Positions 36,461 to 44,936 of a DNA stretch of 64,000 bases are shown piece by piece. A model generated the notes under the pieces. The model made no database searches. It was not told where the DNA came from and saw only the letters and a list, made by a program, of their open reading frames with translations. Both the position numbers and the translations under genes were made by a program. Source of the DNA: an uncultured Clostridia bacterium (GTDB lineage Bacteria > Bacillota > Clostridia > Oscillospirales > Ruminococcaceae); contig CAMNXF010000004.1 in the NCBI GenBank assembly GCA_946567425.1, forward strand, positions 124,001 to 188,000, written 5' to 3'. The stretch's first letter is position 1. Each line of letters starts with the position of its first letter.

Positions 36461-36609
36461 TATATCTCTGTTCTTAAAGATATACTGTTAGTGATAATTC
36501 ACAGCAAGCACAAGCTCAAATCGTCAAAAACGGTCGCTATTGCCTAACGCATAATCGCAATAAATTATCCTTTTTAACGCATTATGTAATATGACTAGCG
36601 GCAAACATA

Positions 36610-36638
36610 TTGACAAATTACTTAAAAGAGATTATAAT
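36610..36638 (+). promoter_or_regulatory. SigA promoter of the polysaccharide deacetylase gene
   Basis: Consensus TTGACA (36610-36615), 17 bp, TATAAT (36633-36638), about 31 bp before the ATG. Confidence 0.88.
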
Positions 36639-36669
36639 AAATGTATGATGAATGAAGGGTGAGTTGATT

Positions 36670-37557
36670 ATGTTCAAAAGAATACTGAAAGTAACCGCAG
36701 CCGTGCTTGCGCTGGGAGTGCTGGGCGGGTGCTCGGGAAATAACACGTCGGGAAGTTCCGATAACGGGCAGTCGTCTTCAGCAAACGACGCTTCGGTCGA
36801 AAGTTCTGCGGGCGGTTCGTCCTCGGCGGATACGGAAAGCTCCGAGAGGAGTTCAGACGATGTTCCCGAGGAGAGCAGCTCGGACGAAACGTCGGTCACG
36901 CCTATCAACGCCGAACCCGACTACGAGTGGGATAAGGTGATAGCGCTTACGTTCGACGACGGTCCGAATGTTGAGACGACAAACGAGGTGCTGGACGTTC
37001 TGGAGAAACATCAGGTGGTCGCGTCGTTTTTTCTCATAGGGAATAATATCAACGACGAGAGCGCAAAGTCCGTCAAACGCGCATACGACCTCGGCTGCGA
37101 GATCAACAATCACAGCAAGAGCCACGGATATATGGATAAGATGAGCGCTGAGGAGATAAAAGAGGAGTACGATTTTGTCGACCAAAAGGTTCTCGAAATA
37201 ACGGGCGAACACACGAAGTTTTTCAGACCGCCGTATATCTCGGTCGGCGAGGAGATGTGGGAGAATATAAGCGCGCCATTCATCTCGGGGTTGGGCTGCA
37301 ATGACTGGGACGACAATGTGACGGTGGAAAGACGCGTGGCGGTCATCAACAGAGGCGTAAGGGATGGCTGTATAATCCTTATGCACGACGCACAGGGCAA
37401 TCACAAGACCGTGGAGGCTATCGATCAGCTTATTCCCATGCTTAAGGAACAGGGTTACAGGTTCACCACGGTAAGCGGACTGTTTGAGGAAAAAGGTATC
37501 GAACCCGCACCAAGAATGATCTACACGAACGTTACTCAGCAAGGTATGTGGGGATAA
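36670..37557 (+). CDS. Polysaccharide deacetylase lipoprotein (NodB domain)
   Basis: 295 aa. A lipoprotein signal with Cys21 in LGGC is followed by a Ser/Thr/Glu-rich linker (about 22-72) and a NodB domain. The motifs are TFDDGP, the metal histidines in NHSKSHG, RPPY and a late LMHDA with the catalytic histidine. It removes acetyl groups from an extracellular sugar polymer such as peptidoglycan or chitin-like material; the substrate is unresolved. The ATG at 36670 follows a GAAGGG site. Confidence 0.92.
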   Translation: MFKRILKVTAAVLALGVLGGCSGNNTSGSSDNGQSSSANDASVESSAGGSSSADTESSERSSDDVPEESSSDETSVTPINAEPDYEWDKVIALTFDDGPNVETTNEVLDVLEKHQVVASFFLIGNNINDESAKSVKRAYDLGCEINNHSKSHGYMDKMSAEEIKEEYDFVDQKVLEITGEHTKFFRPPYISVGEEMWENISAPFISGLGCNDWDDNVTVERRVAVINRGVRDGCIILMHDAQGNHKTVEAIDQLIPMLKEQGYRFTTVSGLFEEKGIEPAPRMIYTNVTQQGMWG

Positions 37558-37563
37558 CAGCAC

Positions 37564-37592
37564 TTGACAAAGCTGCCGAAGTGTGATATAAT
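37564..37592 (+). promoter_or_regulatory. SigA promoter of the panB-coaX operon
   Basis: Consensus TTGACA (37564-37569), 17 bp, TATAAT (37587-37592). Transcription would begin near 37599, about 324 nt before panB. Confidence 0.88.
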
Positions 37593-37598
37593 AGGTGT

Positions 37599-37922
37599 GT
37601 AAGATGTGATCAATGCGGATGGTATTCCGTTTATCGGAAACTGTACCGGCATATTGCAGTCTGCACTAAAATTCGGCGCGGCCTTTTTGAATGTTCACAG
37701 CGGCGCAACAGGATGAGCTGTATAATTTTACGGCAGACATATATGTCATTGCAGTGGAGTGATGACTGCCGAGGGACGTTTTTCGGTATTCGCCGCCGAG
37801 GTATATACGGTTACAATACATCCGCTATTCCCGATCAACGTAGGTTGGAGTGTTTGGGGAATACAGCGGGTGTATTTTTTTGCGTTGATGAGGTTATCGT
37901 TTGTTGACGGGAGGTTCTCAAA
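37599..37922 (+). ncRNA. Structured panB leader RNA with terminator (candidate riboregulator)
   Basis: A 324-nt leader with no ORF. A CGGCAG/CTGCCG stem (37731-37736 with 37766-37771) is in the middle. A long terminator (37815-37881) lies just before panB. GCGGATGGTATT at 37615-37626 can pair with AATACATCCGC, the 5' arm of that terminator, with one bulged G. That pairing would open the terminator, as in a transcription antitermination riboswitch. The T-box signature AGGGTGG was not seen. The pan motif RNA is a candidate class; this is an inference. Confidence 0.5.
37815..37881 (+). terminator. Large intrinsic terminator inside the panB leader
   Basis: The outer 12-bp stem is AATACATCCGCT (37815-37826) with AGCGGGTGTATT (37865-37876, one G-U pair). 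The inner 6-bp stem is ATTCCC (37827-37832) with GGGAAT (37857-37862), with a 2-nt bulge. A run of Us ends at 37881. It precedes the panB ribosome site by about 30 nt and would silence the operon unless antitermination occurs. Confidence 0.75.
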
Positions 37923-38786
37923 ATGAAGAAAAACAATATCGCAAGCCTTATCGAGATGAAAGCGCGCGGCGAAAAAATATCGCAGATAACCTGTTACGAC
38001 TATTCTACGGCGCGGATATTCGAGGAGGCGGGAATAAACTCGATATTGGTCGGCGACAGTCTGGGAATGACAATGCAAGGCTACGAGGATACGCTGCCTG
38101 TGACTATGGACGAGATGATAGTGTACGGGCGCAGCGTCGGCAGAGCGTGCAAGGATACGTTCGTGGTGGTGGATATGCCGTTTATGAGCTATCAGACGTC
38201 GGTCGAACAGGCGGTGGAGAACGCGGGGCGCATTATGAAAGAATGCCGCGCCAACGCCGTAAAGCTCGAGGGCGGAAAGAGTGTTTGTCCGCAGATAGCG
38301 GCGATTACGGCGTGCGGCATTCCCGTGTGCGCTCATGTGGGAATGACACCGCAGTCCGTCAACAGCTACGGCGGATTTAAGGTTCAGGGTAAGGGCGAAA
38401 CGGAAGCGCGGCGCGTTTTCGAAGACGCCCTCGCTGTGGAAAAGGCGGGCGCGTTTATGGTCGTGCTGGAGTGCGTTCCGCCGAAGCTCGCCGCGCTGAT
38501 AACCAAGAAAACCAAAATGATAACGATAGGCATTGGCGCGTGCGCGGAGTGCGACGGTCAGGTGCTGGTATATCAGGATATGCTCGGAATGTCGGGCGGT
38601 TTCGTGCCGAAATTCGTGAAGCGGTTTGCGGATATCGGCGAACAGATGAAGTCGGCGGTCGCCGAATACGACAGGGAGGTGAAGTCGGGAGCGTTCCCCG
38701 AAACGGAACACACTTATCCCAAGAGCGACTGCTCCGACGAGTTTCTGGAAGAATTAGGCAGAGAGTACGGGGAGGACAAACAATGA
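37923..38786 (+). CDS. panB: 3-methyl-2-oxobutanoate hydroxymethyltransferase
   Basis: Transfers a hydroxymethyl group from methylene-THF to alpha-ketoisovalerate to make ketopantoate. 287 aa, full length. Motifs include ITCYDYSTARIFEEAGIN, VGDSLGMTMQGYEDTLPVTM, and the magnesium and substrate residues in VVVDMPFMSY. First gene of the pan-coa operon. The start has a GGGAGGTTCTC site. It overlaps panC by ATGA. Confidence 0.97.
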   Translation: MKKNNIASLIEMKARGEKISQITCYDYSTARIFEEAGINSILVGDSLGMTMQGYEDTLPVTMDEMIVYGRSVGRACKDTFVVVDMPFMSYQTSVEQAVENAGRIMKECRANAVKLEGGKSVCPQIAAITACGIPVCAHVGMTPQSVNSYGGFKVQGKGETEARRVFEDALAVEKAGAFMVVLECVPPKLAALITKKTKMITIGIGACAECDGQVLVYQDMLGMSGGFVPKFVKRFADIGEQMKSAVAEYDREVKSGAFPETEHTYPKSDCSDEFLEELGREYGEDKQ

Positions 38787-39637
38787 TAGTTGCAAGAACG
38801 ATAAGCGAGGTTCGCGAAAAAACGGCGCAGTGGCGGCGCGAGGGGCAGAGCGTGGGGCTTGTCCCGACTATGGGTTATCTCCACGAGGGTCACGCAAGCC
38901 TTGTCGACAGGGCGCGCGCGGCTTGCGATAAGGTGGTGGTTTCGGATTTCGTGAACCCCACTCAATTCGCGCCGAACGAGGACTTGAAATCGTATCCGCG
39001 CGATTTCGGGCGCGACTGCAAGCTGCTTGAGGAGCACGGGTGCGATATGGTGTTCTGCCCGTCGGTGGAGGAAATGTACGCGCCGAACGCCGCGACATAC
39101 GTTGAAATTCTCGACGAAATGCCAAAGCAGCTTTGCGGAAAAACGCGCCCGATACACTTTCGCGGAGTTTGCACGGTGGTGTCGAAGCTGTTCAATATCG
39201 TGCAGCCCGACAAGGCGTTTTTCGGGCAGAAGGACGCGCAGCAGCTCGCGGTTATCCGCAGAATGGTGCGCGATATGTCTTACGGCATTGAGATAATCGG
39301 CTGCCCTATCATCCGCGAGAGCGACGGCTTGGCGAAGTCCTCGCGCAACACCTACCTTAACGCGGAGGAGCGCAAGGCGGCGTTGGTGCTGTCAAGGGCG
39401 GTGTTCCGAGGAGAGGAAACAGTCAGATCGGGAGTTACCGACAGCGGAAAGGTGCTCGCCGAAATGCAGTCAATAATATCCGCTGAGCCGCTTGCAAGGA
39501 TAGACTACGTTTCGGCGGTCGACGGAGAGACCATGCTGCCTGTCGGCGAAATAACGGACGGCGTTCTGGTGGCAATGGCGGTGTATATCGGCAAAACGCG
39601 GCTTATCGACAACTTTATCGCGGGAGGTCTGCAATGA
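38783..39637 (+). CDS. panC: Pantothenate synthetase
   Basis: Joins pantoate and beta-alanine with ATP. 284 aa. The HIGH-like motif is YLHEGHASL after PTMG, and the KMSKS-like loop lies in [14 protein letters not shown], with [11 protein letters not shown] and [10 protein letters not shown]. The ATG at 38783 overlaps the panB stop and has GGAGGAC upstream; a longer in-frame extension to 38471 lies inside panB and is not real. Confidence 0.97.
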   Translation: MIVARTISEVREKTAQWRREGQSVGLVPTMGYLHEGHASLVDRARAACDKVVVSDFVNPTQFAPNEDLKSYPRDFGRDCKLLEEHGCDMVFCPSVEEMYAPNAATYVEILDEMPKQLCGKTRPIHFRGVCTVVSKLFNIVQPDKAFFGQKDAQQLAVIRRMVRDMSYGIEIIGCPIIRESDGLAKSSRNTYLNAEERKAALVLSRAVFRGEETVRSGVTDSGKVLAEMQSIISAEPLARIDYVSAVDGETMLPVGEITDGVLVAMAVYIGKTRLIDNFIAGGLQ

Positions 39638-40026
39638 CTATTGAAATGCTCAAAGGGAAAATTCACCGCGCGGTCGTAAAACAGGCGGAGCTTGATTACG
39701 TCGGTTCGATAACCGTCGACGAGGAGCTTATGGACGCGGCGGGGATTATCGAGTACGAAAAGGTTCAGGTGGTCGACGTGAACAACGGCAGCCGCTTCGA
39801 GACCTACGTTATTTCGGGCGGACGCGGCAGCGGAACGGTCTGCCTGAACGGTGCTGCAGCGCGGTGCGTAAGCACGGGCGACAAGGTCATAATCATGGCG
39901 TATGCGCAGATGACCCCCGACGAGGCGCGGCAGCATAAGCCCCAAGTGGTCTTTGTGGACGAGAACAACAAACCCGTGCGCATTACAGAATACGAGAAGC
40001 ACGGTCTGCTTGAGGATATGGAGTGA
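39634..40026 (+). CDS. panD: Aspartate 1-decarboxylase precursor
   Basis: 130 aa. A pyruvoyl enzyme that makes beta-alanine. The self-cleavage site is G24-S25 in [13 protein letters not shown], and K9 is present in KGKIHRAVV. The precursor cleaves into beta and alpha chains. Overlaps panC (ATGA) and coaBC. Confidence 0.97.
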   Translation: MTIEMLKGKIHRAVVKQAELDYVGSITVDEELMDAAGIIEYEKVQVVDVNNGSRFETYVISGGRGSGTVCLNGAAARCVSTGDKVIIMAYAQMTPDEARQHKPQVVFVDENNKPVRITEYEKHGLLEDME

Positions 40027-40028
40027 GT

Positions 40029-41228
40029 ATGGAGAGCTTAAAGGGAAAACGCGTTCTGGTGGGCGTTACGGGCGGAATTGCCGCCTACAAAACGGCGGAC
40101 GCGGTGAGCATGCTCGTGAAAACGGGCGCACAGGTCGACGTTATCATGACGAAAAACGCGACCGAATTTATCACGCCGCTGACGTTTGAAACGCTCACAA
40201 ATCGGCGCTGTATGGTGGATACGTTTGCAAGGGATTTCGAGTTTGACGTGGCGCATATTTCGCTTGCCAAAGCCGCCGATATTATCCTGATCTCCCCCGC
40301 GACCGCGAACGTTATCGCCAAATTAGCCCACGGGATAGCCGACGATATGCTGACGACCACGGTTCTCGCGGCGAAATGCCCGAAGCTGATTGCGCCGTCA
40401 ATGAACACGGCAATGCTTGAAAATCCGATAACGCGTGACAACATCGAAACGCTGAAAAAATACGGCTTCGAGATAATTCCGCCCGACACCGGACGGCTCG
40501 CGTGCGGCGATTTGGGGAGCGGAAAGCTGCCGCCGCCCGATACGCTGGTGCAGCACGTTCTGCGGCATATTGCGTGTGAGAGAACGCTCGGCGGCGTGCG
40601 CGTCACCGTAACGGCGGGCGCTACCCGTGAAGCCCTCGACCCTGTGCGCTTACTCACCAACCGCAGCACGGGGAAAATGGGTTATGCGGTAGCGCGCGAG
40701 GCAATGCTGCGCGGCGCGGAGGTCACGCTGATAAGCGGCGCGACGGAGCTTTCTCCGCCGCCTTTCGTGAACGTTTGGCGCGTGGTTTCGGCGGCGGATA
40801 TGCTTGCGGCGGTTCAAGAGGAGCTCACGAAAACGGACGTGCTGATAAAGGCGGCTGCCGTTGCGGATTATCGCCCGAAAACGTTCTCGGAAAACAAAAT
40901 AAAAAAGCACGGCGGAGACCTTACATTGACGCTGGAGCATACCGAGGACATTCTCGGATGGGTAAGCGAGAACCGACATTCGGGGCTGTTCGTGTGCGGT
41001 TTTTCAATGGAGACGGAAAATCTGATCGAAAACTCGCGCGAAAAGCTCATAAAAAAGGGCTTGGATATGATCGCCGCGAATAATTTAAAAACGGAGGGCG
41101 CGGGCTTCGGCACGGACACCAACGTCATCACGATAATCACCGCCGACAGCGTGAACGAGTTGCCGCTTATGAGCAAAGCGGACGCGGCTGCCGCGCTGCT
41201 CGACGAAATAGAACGGAGACGGAAATGA
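40029..41228 (+). CDS. coaBC: Bifunctional CoaBC (Dfp)
   Basis: 399 aa. The N-terminal FMN-dependent PPC decarboxylase (CoaC, about 1-185) has GVTGGIAAYKTADAV, then ISPATANVIAKLAHGIADDM and PSMNTAM. The C-terminal phosphopantothenoylcysteine synthetase (CoaB) has VTAGATREALDPVR, LTNRSTGKMGYA and KKGLDMIAANNLKTEGAGFG. It performs two steps from phosphopantothenate to phosphopantetheine. The ATG at 40029 (GGAG upstream) is preferred to the GTG at 40023. Confidence 0.96.
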   Translation: MESLKGKRVLVGVTGGIAAYKTADAVSMLVKTGAQVDVIMTKNATEFITPLTFETLTNRRCMVDTFARDFEFDVAHISLAKAADIILISPATANVIAKLAHGIADDMLTTTVLAAKCPKLIAPSMNTAMLENPITRDNIETLKKYGFEIIPPDTGRLACGDLGSGKLPPPDTLVQHVLRHIACERTLGGVRVTVTAGATREALDPVRLLTNRSTGKMGYAVAREAMLRGAEVTLISGATELSPPPFVNVWRVVSAADMLAAVQEELTKTDVLIKAAAVADYRPKTFSENKIKKHGGDLTLTLEHTEDILGWVSENRHSGLFVCGFSMETENLIENSREKLIKKGLDMIAANNLKTEGAGFGTDTNVITIITADSVNELPLMSKADAAAALLDEIERRRK

Positions 41229-41965
41229 TACTGACGGTCGATATCGGCAACACGACGATAGCGCTGACGGGTCTTGACAGCGGCTTTAGTGTGCTGTTCG
41301 CGGAGAAAGTGCCGTCCGACGGACAGTTCCGTGAGCCGCTTGAACGTGCGCTCGACGGCTTTCGGGGAATTGAAAAGGCGGTGCTGTCGTCGGTCGTTCC
41401 CGAGCTTAGCGAACCTGTTTGCGGCGTGGTCGGGCAAATTATCGGCGAGCCGCCGAGAAAAATAAATGCCGCCTCTTTCAGCGGCATTTTGAATATCGCA
41501 CTCCCCGAACCCCAAAAAATCGGCTTGGACAGGCTTGCCGACAGCGCTTGGGTTGCTGCGGAATATCCGCTGCCCGCCGTTATCGTCGACCTCGGCACGG
41601 CAACGGTGTTCAACGTTATTGGCGAGGGCGGGGCGTTTCTCGGGGGAATTATCGCGGCGGGAGTTCAGACCTCGTTGAACGCGCTCTCGGAACGCGCAGC
41701 GCAGCTTCCCGAACTCACGCTGACCTCACCCGAACGCCTTATCGGACGCAATACCGCCGAGTGTATGCTTTCGGGAGCGGTTATCGGCACGGCGGCAATG
41801 GTCGACGGCATAACCTCGCGCGCCGAAGAGGAGTTGGGCAAGCCCGTCTCGCTTATCCTCACGGGCGGCGGTGCTGAATTTGTTATGCAGTTTGTACGAC
41901 ACGAGTTCGCCCACGAGCCGTATCTGCTTGCCAAAGGACTTGCGTTGGCGGCTTTCGGGATATAG
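41225..41965 (+). CDS. coaX: Type III pantothenate kinase
   Basis: 246 aa. The first step of CoA synthesis from pantothenate. Type III (ASKHA fold) markers are VDIGNTTI near the N terminus, GLDRLADSAW and DLGTATVFNVI, with TGGGAEF near the end. It overlaps coaBC by ATGA and ends a pathway-complete operon: only the upstream ketoisovalerate supply, panE and the last two CoA steps are missing. Confidence 0.96.
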   Translation: MILTVDIGNTTIALTGLDSGFSVLFAEKVPSDGQFREPLERALDGFRGIEKAVLSSVVPELSEPVCGVVGQIIGEPPRKINAASFSGILNIALPEPQKIGLDRLADSAWVAAEYPLPAVIVDLGTATVFNVIGEGGAFLGGIIAAGVQTSLNALSERAAQLPELTLTSPERLIGRNTAECMLSGAVIGTAAMVDGITSRAEEELGKPVSLILTGGGAEFVMQFVRHEFAHEPYLLAKGLALAAFGI

Positions 41966-41969
41966 CGTT

Positions 41970-42812
41970 TCAGCAGAACAGCCGCGCGATATTCGCGATA
42001 ACCGCGCAAAGGACAACTCCGCACGCAGTCGGGATAACGAACGCCAGCGCCGCCCATTTCCAACCGCCCGCTTCCTTTTTTATCGTGAGCAGTGATGTCG
42101 AGCACGGAAAGTGCATAAGCGCAAAAATAATCACGCACAACGCCGTTACGGGCGTCCAGCCGTTCGCCGAGAACAGCTCGAACATCTGCGCGGGAGCGAT
42201 TTCCGACAGGCTGCCTTGCTGCATATAGGTCATGACGATAAGCGGTATGACAATTTCGTTTGCGGGGAGACCGAGCAGAAATGCGGTGATGATAACGCCG
42301 TCCATTCCGATAAACCGCCCGAACGGGTCAAGAAAACCCGTGACGTGGTTCAGCAGCGTATCTCCGCCGACGGAAACGTTCGCTAGCAGCCATATCGCCA
42401 GCCCAGCGGGAGCTGCGACCGCCGCCGCTCTGCCGAGCACGAAAACCGTTCGGTCGAGCAGCGAGCGCACCATTATTTTGCCTATCTGCGGCTTGCGGAA
42501 CGGCGGAAGCTCCAGCGTAAACGACGACGGCTCGCCCTTTAAAACGGTCGCCGAGAGTATTCTCGACACAAGAAACGTCATTCCGATACCGAGAACTATC
42601 ACGCCCGTCAGTGCCGCCGCCGACAGAAAGCTCCCTGCAAAGCCGACCGCACCGCCCACAAAGAAAAGAGAGATGATCGTCAATATCATGGGAAACCGTC
42701 CGTTGCACGGCACGAATACGTTCGTCAGCATTGCGATAAGACGTTCGCGTTTGCTGTCGATTATGCGGCAGCCAACTATGCCCGCAGCGTTACAGCCGAA
42801 GCCCATACACAT
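41970..42812 (-). pseudogene. FeoB C-terminal fragment (ferrous iron transporter remnant)
   Basis: 280 codons match the C-terminal membrane part of FeoB: the segment begins at MGFGCNAAGIVGCRIIDSKR and continues with the second gate domain (LLGLPANEIVIPLIVMTYMQ). The G domain, the spacer and the first gate helices, more than half the protein, are absent. Upstream sequence has no homology and there is no ribosome site at the first ATG. A deleted transporter is the simplest reading; an active shorter permease is unlikely but not excluded. Confidence 0.8.
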
Positions 42813-43004
42813 AGATGCAACGATTTTGTTATACTTTTCTCATAAATTTATTGTATGTGCACAAAACCGGAATCAAAAACTTGTATCAAACACCAAAAAT
42901 TAGTTAGACGCAAGTACTTTTTCTTCCAATCTTGCACAAAGTGTGCTATACTGATTTTCGGGCGGAGAAGTCCGCTACTAAACCCCTTGTGGAGGATATG
43001 TGAT

Positions 43005-43205
43005 TTGTGGCAAGTAATATCCTGCACGATTGCCGCCGAGGACGGGAGCAGCGTTGAAACATACGGTCTGAAATGCAACTCGACCGAGATCAACGACATA
43101 ACGCTCAGCGAACAAGAGATTACAGAGTTTGCCGAGCAGCTCAACAGACTTGGCGCGTCGGAAATCCATGCAAGCGAACTGGTAGAAAATTTTTTGGGAA
43201 AATAA
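43005..43205 (+). CDS. DUF6514-type small protein
   Basis: 66 aa. The core VETYGLKCNSTEINDITLSE and the tail ASEIHASELVENFLGK fit the DUF6514 pattern seen in Oscillospiraceae; function unknown. The TTG at 43005 is chosen because GGAGG lies 8 nt upstream; an ATG at 42855 gives 50 extra low-quality residues and has no site. No terminator with a T-run follows, only an ACCGCT/AGCGGT hairpin near 43220. Confidence 0.6.
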   Translation: MWQVISCTIAAEDGSSVETYGLKCNSTEINDITLSEQEITEFAEQLNRLGASEIHASELVENFLGK

Positions 43206-43298
43206 TACGGCGCAATAAGGACCGCTTTTGGGGTGAGCGGTTCTGTTGTGCTGTTTAAAAAGCTCAGCGATAAAGGACAAACGCGGGATCCGAATAAG

Positions 43299-43340
43299 AA
43301 AAAAGGTCGTCAAACCGCGTAACAACGCAATTTGGCGACC
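43299..43340 (-). terminator. Terminator of tRNA-Gly
   Basis: A 10-bp stem (43305-43314 with 43331-43340, one G-T pair), then TTTTTT (43304-43299) on the minus strand, just after the tRNA 3' end. Confidence 0.8.
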
Positions 43341-43348
43341 GCAGACCG

Positions 43349-43422
43349 TGGAGCGGATAATGGGAGTCGAACCCACCACCTCAGCTTGGGAAGCTAATGT
43401 TTTACCGATAAACTATATCCGC
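43349..43422 (-). tRNA. tRNA-Gly (anticodon CCC)
   Basis: Acceptor GCGGATA pairs with TATCCGC, the CCA is encoded, the D-arm is GTTT/AAAC, the anticodon stem is TTAGC/GCTGA with loop TTCCCAA, and the T-arm is GTGGG/CCCAT with TTCGACT. 74 nt including CCA. It is a single gene, the minor CCC isoacceptor. Confidence 0.95.
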
Positions 43423-43433
43423 ATTACTATATA

Positions 43434-43462
43434 ATTCTAACATTTTTTTCGTGGTTTGTCAA
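43434..43462 (-). promoter_or_regulatory. Promoter of tRNA-Gly
   Basis: TTGACA (43462-43457), 17 bp, TAGAAT (43439-43434) on the minus strand. Confidence 0.75.
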
Positions 43463-43546
43463 GAGATATTTTTATTTTTTTTAAAAAATACCGCGCATAA
43501 CAGCGCGGCAAAACATAAAAAAGAAAAACATTATTATTTAAAGTAA

Positions 43547-43732
43547 GAGCCTGTTTAGTATCCCTCAACACGCCGCCTGCACCCGCGCTTTGGTGCATAA
43601 CTTCGTTGATTTTTCTTGAAGCGTTTTCCGCAAAGCGGATAATGCGTATATACAGTATGTCGGCGAAAAATCGCCTTGTTCTGCACCAAAACGCGAGCAC
43701 ATTCGGCACATTTCAAGATACTAAACAGGCTC
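43547..43732. mobile_element. 186-bp MITE with 16-bp perfect terminal repeats
   Basis: GAGCCTGTTTAGTATC (43547-43562) is exactly repeated in inverse at 43717-43732. Similarity extends imperfectly inward for about 55 bp. TAA flanks both ends (43544-43546 and 43733-43735) as a 3-bp target duplication. No transposase ORF is inside. The 3-bp TNA-type duplication would suit a DDE element of the IS5/IS1031 kind; the family is inferred. 43736-43915 holds no gene I can support. Confidence 0.75.
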
Positions 43733-43915
43733 TAAGAGAACGCAAAGACACAACCTTACAAATTTGGTGTATCTTATGTTTATATTACAACATGAATAAG
43801 GCGAAACTTCAATCGCGGTGTGTCAATTTTGATAATTTGCGCCGGCTCTTGACCATAGGGCGAGAATGTGTCCTCGCGATTGAAAACGCGAACAAGCAAA
43901 AAGCGCATTCGGCGT

Positions 43916-44791
43916 TCAAATGCCACACCAAAGCAGCATATTGTCCTCAAACGAGACGTTCAGTCTTTCCGAATCGTGCAGCCAAGCGAGATAAGACCGC
44001 ACTGTGCTCCCGACAAGAACGTACTGTTCAAACGTCATTTTCAGTCTGTACTCCGTGAAAAGCCTTTGCAGCAGCTTTTCAAAGCAAATCGGCGTTTCAC
44101 ACATTCCGACAATGCGTTCGGCGATCTCGTTCACCTTGTCGATATTGTATTGCGCAAGCTCCGCGATATCGTCGGTCACGGCGGCGTGAGACGGCACGAA
44201 TAATTCCGCGGTCATTGTCTTGACGCGTTCAAGCGTATTGAGATATTCCGAAACGTCGTAGATAAAACCTATCTGATACTTGTCCAGAGTTTCGCGGCTC
44301 GACAGGCAGTCCGCAAGGAAAACAACATCGTCGGGAGTGCGGAAACCAGTCATATTGAAGAAATGCCCCGGCAGCGGAATTATCTCCAGTTCGCTTGGGA
44401 AATCATCGTCCGAGAAGTCCGAAACCTCACTGTCCGCCGCCAGCAAAAACTTGTGCCGAAGCTCCGAACACGGAAATCCGCCATACAAAAACGACGGTTC
44501 CAGAACGGGATTTTCGGTGAACGCTTTCTCGATACCCGATGAAAAAACCTTGCAGCCCGTTTGCTGCTGCAAATAACGGTTCCCGCCGATATGGTCGGAA
44601 TTGGAATGCGTGTTGACGATACCACGCAGCCGCCAGCCGTTCTCGTCAAGAATTTTCCGCAGTCTGCGTCCCGCGTCCTTGTCGTTGCCGCTGTCAATAA
44701 GATACACGCCGTCATCGGCAGCATAAACGCCTATTTTCGTGGGACCGCCTATATAATAAGTCCGCTCCCCGACTCGATTTAATTCGTACAT
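43916..44791 (-). CDS. MBL-fold metallo-hydrolase (variant active site)
   Basis: 291 aa. A beta-lactamase-like fold with THSNSDHIGG at about residue 60, where the usual HxHxDH is HxNxDH, GHFFNMTG, FLADCLSS and a late VPSHAAV. The second histidine of the metal site is Asn, so metal use may differ. Substrate unknown. The ATG at 44791 has a GGGAGG site; the upstream region in frame is not real. Transcribed downstream of the XRE-cupin gene. Confidence 0.85.
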   Translation of the reverse strand: MYELNRVGERTYYIGGPTKIGVYAADDGVYLIDSGNDKDAGRRLRKILDENGWRLRGIVNTHSNSDHIGGNRYLQQQTGCKVFSSGIEKAFTENPVLEPSFLYGGFPCSELRHKFLLAADSEVSDFSDDDFPSELEIIPLPGHFFNMTGFRTPDDVVFLADCLSSRETLDKYQIGFIYDVSEYLNTLERVKTMTAELFVPSHAAVTDDIAELAQYNIDKVNEIAERIVGMCETPICFEKLLQRLFTEYRLKMTFEQYVLVGSTVRSYLAWLHDSERLNVSFEDNMLLWCGI

Positions 44792-44853
44792 AAAATCCTC
44801 CCGAATATTTGAACCTGTATCAATTGCCCGAAATGCTTGGCTTGTGAGCATAG

Positions 44854-44895
44854 TTTTGCCGCTTTCAAGGAAAAGCGACGCAGAAAGCGGCAAAA
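44854..44895. repeat. 13-bp perfect inverted repeat between XRE-cupin and MBL genes
   Basis: TTTTGCCGCTTTC (44854-44866) with GAAAGCGGCAAAA (44883-44895), 16-nt loop. It could end or attenuate the regulator transcript before the MBL gene. No long T-run follows. Confidence 0.5.
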
Positions 44896-44936
44896 TTTGC
44901 CGCAAGACAAGCGTTGAGCGGCTATTGGTCAGGTTC

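Noticed and set aside
37599-37922. T-box leader before panB
   Set aside because: No AGGGTGG box or specifier layout found.
37746-38711. 321-codon minus-strand ORF
   Set aside because: Shadow of panB; histidine/arginine-rich composition and no ribosome site.
38471-38782. N-terminal extension of panC
   Set aside because: Lies fully inside panB; the ATG at 38783 has the ribosome site and begins the conserved sequence.
43810-43882. Inverted repeat CAATCGCG/CGCGATTG near the MITE
   Set aside because: Only 8 bp over a 57-bp loop; no target duplication, so chance is likely.
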